Below are positions 58,692 through 64,000 of a stretch of 64,000 nucleotides of DNA, one piece after another. The stretch is from assembly GCF_007692655.1 (NCBI RefSeq), contig NZ_REBQ01000104.1:1-64000 (forward strand), read 5' to 3'. The notes under the pieces were generated by a model. It worked only from the letters and a program-made list of their open reading frames with translations, made no database searches and was not told where the DNA came from. A program made the position numbers and the translations under genes. Origin of the DNA: Halomonas sp. GTDB lineage: Bacteria > Pseudomonadota > Gammaproteobacteria > Pseudomonadales > Halomonadaceae. Within the stretch, counting starts at the first letter, position 1; each line of letters starts with the position of its first letter.

Positions 58692-59774
58692 ATGTATTTC
58701 CCATTACCTCGACGATTATTGATACTTTTGGCAATCGCCCCGCTGAGCCTATTACCTGTCAACGATAGTTTTGCCCAGTCCCCTCCCTCTGTTATTGGTA
58801 CCCGCGCTGTTATGACCACGTGGTCTGACCCTTTAGAAGCACTGGGGACCCTCAGCGCAGAAGAAAGCATTACCTTGTCGGCTACCGTGACAGACATTGT
58901 TGCTGAAATTAATTTTCGTGACGGCGAACAGGTCGAGGAAGGACAGCTACTCATACGTTTAGAGGATGCAGAAGAACAGGCACAGTTAAGAGCCTCACAG
59001 GCGTTGCGCGATGAGCGACGTAACGCCTCTACCCGAGCAACTCAATTACAAGATCGCAACCTCGCCGCCCGAGCAGATGTGGAAGACAGCCAATCAAGGC
59101 TGCGCCAGGCAGAAGCGGATATTCAAGCCATCGAAGCAAGACTGACAAATTATCGCCTACAGGCGCCTTTTAGCGGCCGCGTTGGTTTTCGTAATATAAG
59201 CGTTGGCACCCTGGTAACGCCCGGCATGGAACTCGTCACCCTGGATAAGCTGGATGTTATGAAGCTCGACTTCAGCGTCCCCGAAGTGTTTCTTGGGCGC
59301 CTGTCACCAGGGTTGATGCTGAACACCTCAACGGCTGCTTATCCCGACGATGTGTTTAGCGGCGAGATTGCCACTATTGGCACCCGCGTAGACCCTGTAA
59401 CGCGCAGCGTTAATATTCGTGCGGAACTCGACAACGCCGATGGCCGGCTGCGCCCTGGCATGCTGATGCAAGTGATTGTTCAACAGCGCGAGCGCGATGC
59501 TGTTGTCATCCCTGAAGCCGCTATTGAACCCAGCGGAGATCGACACTCGGTAATGCTTATCGAGGAGAACGATGGCAAAACCAAGCTTAGTAGGCGGCAT
59601 GTTTCTATTGGCGAACGACGCTATGGAGAAGTGGAAATACTCGATGGCTTAGAAGCCGACGACCTAGTCGTGCTGCATGGCCTGCAGCTTGCCCGGGACG
59701 GGCAAGAGGCGCGATTGATTGGCATCGTTGACGACGATACAGATATACAGGCGCTACTGGAGGCTGATCGCTGA
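58692..59774 (+). CDS. RND efflux periplasmic adaptor (membrane fusion protein)
   Basis: This 360-residue adaptor has a signal sequence (PLPRRLLILLAIAPLSLLPVNDSFA) and a lipoyl/barrel-sandwich half (EINFRDGEQVEEGQLLIRLED). A helical hairpin (ASQALRDERRNASTRATQLQDRN region), the second lipoyl half (LQAPFSGRVGFRNISVGTLVTPG) and beta-barrel domains follow. It bridges the RND pump to an outer membrane channel. Its stop overlaps the pump start (TGATG). No outer membrane factor gene is in the window. Confidence 0.9.
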   Translation: MYFPLPRRLLILLAIAPLSLLPVNDSFAQSPPSVIGTRAVMTTWSDPLEALGTLSAEESITLSATVTDIVAEINFRDGEQVEEGQLLIRLEDAEEQAQLRASQALRDERRNASTRATQLQDRNLAARADVEDSQSRLRQAEADIQAIEARLTNYRLQAPFSGRVGFRNISVGTLVTPGMELVTLDKLDVMKLDFSVPEVFLGRLSPGLMLNTSTAAYPDDVFSGEIATIGTRVDPVTRSVNIRAELDNADGRLRPGMLMQVIVQQRERDAVVIPEAAIEPSGDRHSVMLIEENDGKTKLSRRHVSIGERRYGEVEILDGLEADDLVVLHGLQLARDGQEARLIGIVDDDTDIQALLEADR

Positions 59775-62700
59775 TGCGTTTATCCGACATTTCAGTACAG
59801 CGCCCGGTGCTGGCGATGGTAATTGCCGCACTGATTATTGCATTTGGCTTAATGGCGCTCAATCGTCTTCCTCTTCAAGAATACCCGACCATTGACCCGC
59901 CGGTTGTGACCATTGATACCCGCTATCCTGGCGCCTCAGCCAGCGTCGTAGAAACTCGCATTACCCAAGTATTAGAAGACCGCATCGCTGGCGTGGAAGG
60001 CATTGAGCTAATTACCTCCCAAAGCGAGGATGGCCGCTCACGAATCGAGATTGAGTTTGGCATTGATATGGATATTGATGCCGCCGCCAATGATGTACGG
60101 GACCGTATCTCCGGTGCGCTGCGCAATTTACCTGACGACGCCGACAACCCTGAAGTCACCAAAGCTGACAGCAGTGAAGAGATTGTTATATGGCTGAGCC
60201 TATCCGGCGAAGATTACTCCATCACCGAATTGACCGATTACGCCAATCGCTACCTTGTCGACAGTCTTTCGGTGCAACCCGGTGTGGCACGGGTGCGCGT
60301 TGGCGGCGGCAACGACTACGCCATGCGTGTCTGGCTGAATCGCAATGCCTTGGCCGCCCGTGGTCTTACCGTTAGCGATATTGAAGACGCGCTGCGGGCA
60401 GAGAACGTTGAGCTGCCCGCAGGCTCAATTGAATCCGAAGACCGTCAGTTTATTGTGCGCTTACCCCGCAGTTTTGCTAGTGCAGAGGATTTTAAACGCC
60501 TTGCCATTAATCAAGGCGACAATGGCTACCTGGTTCGCCTTGCTGACGTTGCCCGAGTTGAAGTAGGTGCGGTGGAAGAGCGCTCGGTCTTTCGCTCCAA
60601 CGGTATACCCATGGTCGGCCTGGGCATGATCATGCAGTCCACCGCGAATGTTATCGAGCTATCGGATGCGGTGCAGGTGGAGCTTGAGCGCCTCCAGGGT
60701 ACGTTACCGGAAGGGATGTCGCTAAGCTTAAACTACGACGCTTCACTGTTTGTATCAGGAGCCATTAACCAGGTCATTACAACGCTGTTTATCGCCATGG
60801 GGTTAGTCGTGGTGGTAATCTTCCTGTTTTTGGGTAATTTGCGCACCACCTTGGTACCAGCGGTCACCGTGCCGATAGCCGTTATCGGTGCGTTTACCGC
60901 CCTGGCGGCGATGAATTTTTCGATCAACCTGCTGACCCTCTTAGCGCTGGTACTGGCCATTGGCTTGATTGTAGATGATGCCATCGTGGTGCTTGAAAAC
61001 ATTAACCGACGTATGCACGACTATGGAGAAACGCCTTTAGTGGCGGCTTTTCGCGGCACCCGGCAAATAGCCTTCGCGGTGATCGCCACAACGCTAGTCT
61101 TAGTCGCAGTATTTGTCCCACTCAGTATGTTACAGGGCGATATTGGGAGGCTGTTTTCTGAATTCGCGCTTACCATGGCGGCGGCCGTGGTTTTTTCCAC
61201 GCTATTGGCGCTAACCCTCACGCCGATGATGGCTTCCAAAATCCTTAAACCAGGCATGCACGACAGTCGCATCGGTAAAGCAGTTCAGTGGCTTCTTAAC
61301 GGTACCCAGCGCCGCTACAAAACTGCTTTGGAGTGGATGCTTAAAATGCGCTGGTTAGTGGTAGCAATGTTTATATTACTGATTGCAGCCACGGCCTGGA
61401 TCGCGACTGAATTGCCCAATGAGTACACCCCCCAGGAGGATCGTGGCAACTTTATCGTGTTAGTGAACGGTCCTGAAGGGGCTACTTTCGACTACATGAT
61501 GAAGTACATGGATGAAATCGAAGCGCGCATGTCCCCGCTGGTAGAAAGCGGAGAACTTGAGCGAGTGGTAGTGCGGGCGCCACGTGGTTTCGGCAATATT
61601 GAGAACTTCAACAGCGGCTTTATCATCGTCAATATGGCGGACTGGGGGAGCCGTCGCAGCGCCTGGGAGATTATGGCAGACGTGCGGCAGTCCCTGAGCA
61701 CTTTGCCAGGTGTGCAAGCCTTTCCAGTGATGCGCCAAGGGTTTGGACAGCGTACCCAGAAGCCGGTGCAGTTTGTGCTCGGCGGGGGCACCTACGAAGA
61801 GCTGGCCCGCTGGCGGGATACATTGATGGATCACGTACGTGAAAACAATCCCCGCTTATTGGCACTAGAAAGCAACTACAACGAAACTCAGCCGCAGCTG
61901 CGTGTGGATATTAATTATGAGCGCGCGGCTGCTTTAGGTGTGACCGTTACCGAAATCGGCCGAACACTGGAGGTATTGCTGGGCGGACGGAATGTCACCC
62001 GCTATGTCGACGACGGTGAAGAGTACGACGTGATCCTGGAGGGTGATCGCAGCAGTCAAAATAGTCCACGGGCGCTGGACACTATCCAGGTACGCTCAGC
62101 ACGTTCTGGTGAGCTGATTCCCCTGGCGAGTCTTGTGACGCTTTCTGACTTTGCCGGCGCCAGCACTTTGAACAGGTTTGATCGTATTCGCGCTATTACT
62201 ATCGAGGCGAACCTGGCAGACGGCTATCCTCTCGGCGAAGCACTGGCTTATTTGGAAGAGAGCGCTGCAGAGTTACTACCAGAAGAAGCGCAAACCAATG
62301 TGGCAGGCCCGTCACGGGATTTTCAGCAAGCCAGCGGTGCTACCACCTTCTTGCTAGTCCTGGGCGCTTTAGTGGTATTTCTGGTGCTTGCCGCGCAGTT
62401 TGAAAGCCTCATCCACCCCTTTGTGATAATGCTCACAGTGCCATTAGCGATGAGTGGCGCCCTGTTGGCCCTACTCTTGAGTGGTCAATCACTGAATATT
62501 TATAGCCAGGTGGGGCTCGTGTTGCTGATTGGTTTGGCTGCCAAAAACGGTATCTTAATCGTAGAGTTTGCTAACCAATTACGCGATGAAGGACGCGCTT
62601 TCCACGACGCATTGATCGAAGCCTCGGTCACTCGCCTAAGACCCATTATGATGACCGCGGTTACCACTATGGCAGGGGCGATACCGCTTATTGTCTCGAC

Positions 62701-62896
62701 TGGCCCAGGTGCCGAGTCGCGCTTGGTGATTGGCACCGTGGTGATGGCGGGCGTTGGCTCAGCAACAATTTTCACGCTGTTTGTGGTACCCGTCGCCTAC
62801 GACTTGCTGGCACGCCATACCGGCTCACCAGGTGCTGTAAAACGCCGCCTGGAAGAGGAAATTGCCAACGCACCAAGAGGTACGTCCGAGGTTTAA
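59774..62896 (+). CDS. RND-family efflux pump inner membrane protein
   Basis: This is a 1040-residue AcrB/MexF-like proton-driven pump. It has 12 membrane helices in two halves, large periplasmic loops, and the conserved intramembrane Asp-Asp pair in LAIGLIVDDAIVVLENI near 400. The C-terminal half has QVGLVLLIGLAAKNGILIVEFAN. It probably exports drugs or toxic metabolites. The specific substrate is not readable. It forms an operon with the adaptor. Confidence 0.93.
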   Translation: MRLSDISVQRPVLAMVIAALIIAFGLMALNRLPLQEYPTIDPPVVTIDTRYPGASASVVETRITQVLEDRIAGVEGIELITSQSEDGRSRIEIEFGIDMDIDAAANDVRDRISGALRNLPDDADNPEVTKADSSEEIVIWLSLSGEDYSITELTDYANRYLVDSLSVQPGVARVRVGGGNDYAMRVWLNRNALAARGLTVSDIEDALRAENVELPAGSIESEDRQFIVRLPRSFASAEDFKRLAINQGDNGYLVRLADVARVEVGAVEERSVFRSNGIPMVGLGMIMQSTANVIELSDAVQVELERLQGTLPEGMSLSLNYDASLFVSGAINQVITTLFIAMGLVVVVIFLFLGNLRTTLVPAVTVPIAVIGAFTALAAMNFSINLLTLLALVLAIGLIVDDAIVVLENINRRMHDYGETPLVAAFRGTRQIAFAVIATTLVLVAVFVPLSMLQGDIGRLFSEFALTMAAAVVFSTLLALTLTPMMASKILKPGMHDSRIGKAVQWLLNGTQRRYKTALEWMLKMRWLVVAMFILLIAATAWIATELPNEYTPQEDRGNFIVLVNGPEGATFDYMMKYMDEIEARMSPLVESGELERVVVRAPRGFGNIENFNSGFIIVNMADWGSRRSAWEIMADVRQSLSTLPGVQAFPVMRQGFGQRTQKPVQFVLGGGTYEELARWRDTLMDHVRENNPRLLALESNYNETQPQLRVDINYERAAALGVTVTEIGRTLEVLLGGRNVTRYVDDGEEYDVILEGDRSSQNSPRALDTIQVRSARSGELIPLASLVTLSDFAGASTLNRFDRIRAITIEANLADGYPLGEALAYLEESAAELLPEEAQTNVAGPSRDFQQASGATTFLLVLGALVVFLVLAAQFESLIHPFVIMLTVPLAMSGALLALLLSGQSLNIYSQVGLVLLIGLAAKNGILIVEFANQLRDEGRAFHDALIEASVTRLRPIMMTAVTTMAGAIPLIVSTGPGAESRLVIGTVVMAGVGSATIFTLFVVPVAYDLLARHTGSPGAVKRRLEEEIANAPRGTSEV

Positions 62897-62906
62897 CAGC
62901 CTGTAT

Positions 62907-62945
62907 AAAAAAAGGGCGCCCCTCCTTCAGCGGGACGCCCTTTTT
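62907..62945 (+). terminator. Terminator after the RND pump gene
   Basis: AAAAAGGGCG and its partner CGCCCTTTTT region form a strong stem ending in five T, between the convergent RND and DUF3617 genes. The A run on the other side allows it to work in both directions. Confidence 0.85.
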
Positions 62946-62991
62946 GTTAGTGACAGGTGGTTAGCTAACGATAGCTAGTGACACGACGTGA

Positions 62992-63432
62992 TTAGTCACA
63001 CTCCCCCAAATACTCACCTTCAATCACCGTATTCATACTCAACTCACCCATTGGCGATTGAGTATGGATATCGACGTTACCTTCAATGCGCTCACCCATA
63101 AAACGCATTTCGCCATCAATGGTTGCCTCACCACCTTCAGCACGACATACCATGCTATAGCTAAGGCCATCTTCGGTCATGGTTTGGTCAAGCAGCTCGC
63201 AGCCTTCTTCCTCTTCAATAAAGCCAAACTCAGCGCTATCAAGCTCTTCCTGGGTAATGCACTGGCGTTCCGTTTCTGTTTGATCCGGAATTTCCATTTC
63301 GCCGCTAATACTGGTGGTACTTACAAACTCCCACTCACCAGCGGTTACATTTGGTGTTTCGGCCAAAGCGACCATCGGAAAGGCCACAACGGCCGCTACT
63401 GCCATGTTACGTAACATCATCGCTACTCTCAC
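62992..63432 (-). CDS. DUF3617 family exported protein
   Basis: This 146-residue protein has a signal peptide (MLRNMAVAAVVAFPMVALA) and the DUF3617 pattern: AGEWEFVSTTSISG, a CITQEELDSAEF segment, and later MTEDGLSYSMVC. Cysteines near 58, 78 and 96 could form disulfides in the periplasm. Function is unknown. Confidence 0.85.
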   Translation of the reverse strand: MRVAMMLRNMAVAAVVAFPMVALAETPNVTAGEWEFVSTTSISGEMEIPDQTETERQCITQEELDSAEFGFIEEEEGCELLDQTMTEDGLSYSMVCRAEGGEATIDGEMRFMGERIEGNVDIHTQSPMGELSMNTVIEGEYLGECD

Positions 63433-63557
63433 TGTGTTGCTTTAGGAAACCCGTGAATATCCTACCTGATTCAACCTTACGATGCCCTACCTGCAAACAC
63501 ACTGCTAAACTCCTAGCACCCTTACGGATTAACACGCCCGCTATATAGGTAACGAAT

Positions 63558-63767
63558 ATGCAGGATGATGCCCTGGTAAATTATGACTTTCATTGTCCCT
63601 ACTGTGACTCACCATTGACGTTCGTCATTGATATTTCCCAGGGTAGCCATGCTACCTGGGAAGATTGTCATCAGTGTTGTGCACCTATTCAGTTAAAGGT
63701 CACTGTGTCGCCCATGACCGGCGAACTCGACAGCGTATTAACCGGGAGTGACGATGATGTTCTGTAG
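63558..63767 (+). CDS. CPXCG-motif cysteine-rich protein
   Basis: This is a 69-residue protein with two Cys pairs (CPYCDSPL and DCHQCCAPI) that should bind zinc, as in the small CPXCG family. No function is known. It lies alone between DUF3617 and the permease gene. Confidence 0.85.
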   Translation: MQDDALVNYDFHCPYCDSPLTFVIDISQGSHATWEDCHQCCAPIQLKVTVSPMTGELDSVLTGSDDDVL

Positions 63768-63794
63768 CGCCCACTAGCGCTTGCATCACGGCGG

Positions 63795-64000
63795 CTAAGC
63801 GGTGTCGCCCTGCTGCAACACCACTTTTCGCAGGGCCGCTGCCCGTTTCGCCTCGTTGCGCCGCATAAAATACCACGCCAAGAAAGTTGCCAGAGATACC
63901 GTCAAAATAATTAGCGTGGCCAACGCATTAATCTTAGGCGACACCCCCATGCGCACAGATGAAAAGACGACCATTGGAAGCGTATTCGCACCGGGGCCTG
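63795..64000 (-). CDS. PotI/PotC-like polyamine ABC transporter permease, 3-prime part only
   Basis: The last 67 codons of a minus-strand gene run off the window edge. The segment TLPMVVFSSVRMGVSPKINA is followed by one membrane helix and FMRRNEAKRAAALRK. It closely resembles the C terminus of PotI/PotC putrescine/spermidine permeases. The start lies beyond the window. Confidence 0.82.
   Translation of the reverse strand, partial: GPGANTLPMVVFSSVRMGVSPKINALATLIILTVSLATFLAWYFMRRNEAKRAAALRKVVLQQGDTA

Overview
The window looks like a chromosomal segment of a moderately halophilic gammaproteobacterium, most likely Halomonadaceae (Halomonas/Vreelandella type). This is inferred from gene content and order: gph-trpE and trpGDC on one strand, rpe, sbp-cysTWA, a YajG lipoprotein, tpm, DUF1820 and tlyA, and acidic GC-rich proteins. 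I ran no database search.

Region by region. 0-11 kb: cysB, thioredoxin, an AI-2E family permease, a SIMPL protein, serS, a dicarboxylate/amino-acid:cation symporter, a DUF4202 protein and the large D-2-hydroxyglutarate dehydrogenase YdiJ. 11-14 kb: an NTF2-like exported protein and a two-component system. 14-27 kb: trpGDC and gph-trpE, separated by a two-gene NAD-linked formate dehydrogenase and an orphan metal-binding protein, then ndh and rpe. 27-31 kb: the sulfate importer sbp-cysTWA. 31-45 kb: an AT-rich accessory island. 45-64 kb: core-like genes again, including YajG, tpm, an SH3 protein, an ATP-grasp gene paired with a possible papain-like protein, tlyA, an MscK-type channel, pldA, yqjD/E/K-like genes, a BaiN-like flavoprotein, an RND efflux pair, and the end of a PotI-like permease.

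The notable system is in the island. A tight minus-strand operon runs from 39509 down to 30838. It encodes a PLP beta-replacement enzyme, a PF09859 2OG-Fe(II) oxygenase, a PRMT-like N-methyltransferase, a SznF-like N-nitrosating metalloenzyme (N-terminal domain, then HDO diiron domain plus cupin), a Rieske ferredoxin, an amino-acid-ligase-type ATP-grasp enzyme, an HSL-type hydrolase, an M20 dipeptidase and the DNA dealkylase AlkB. Divergent from it lie an Ada-type O6-methylguanine methyltransferase/AraC protein, a broken small Ada-type zinc-domain gene and two EamA exporters. The methyltransferase plus SznF pair is the signature of N-nitrosourea formation from arginine, as in streptozotocin. 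AlkB and Ada are what a producer of a DNA-methylating compound would need for self-protection. I infer an undescribed N-nitroso (pseudo)peptide pathway with built-in alkylation resistance.

There are important caveats. The sznF-like gene is interrupted by one in-frame TAA between its N-terminal and catalytic domains. The small Ada-type gene has a frameshift at a T8 run. An IS3-family (IS407-like) element, itself frameshifted, sits between the operon and ada. The pathway may therefore be split, decaying, or affected by sequence error.
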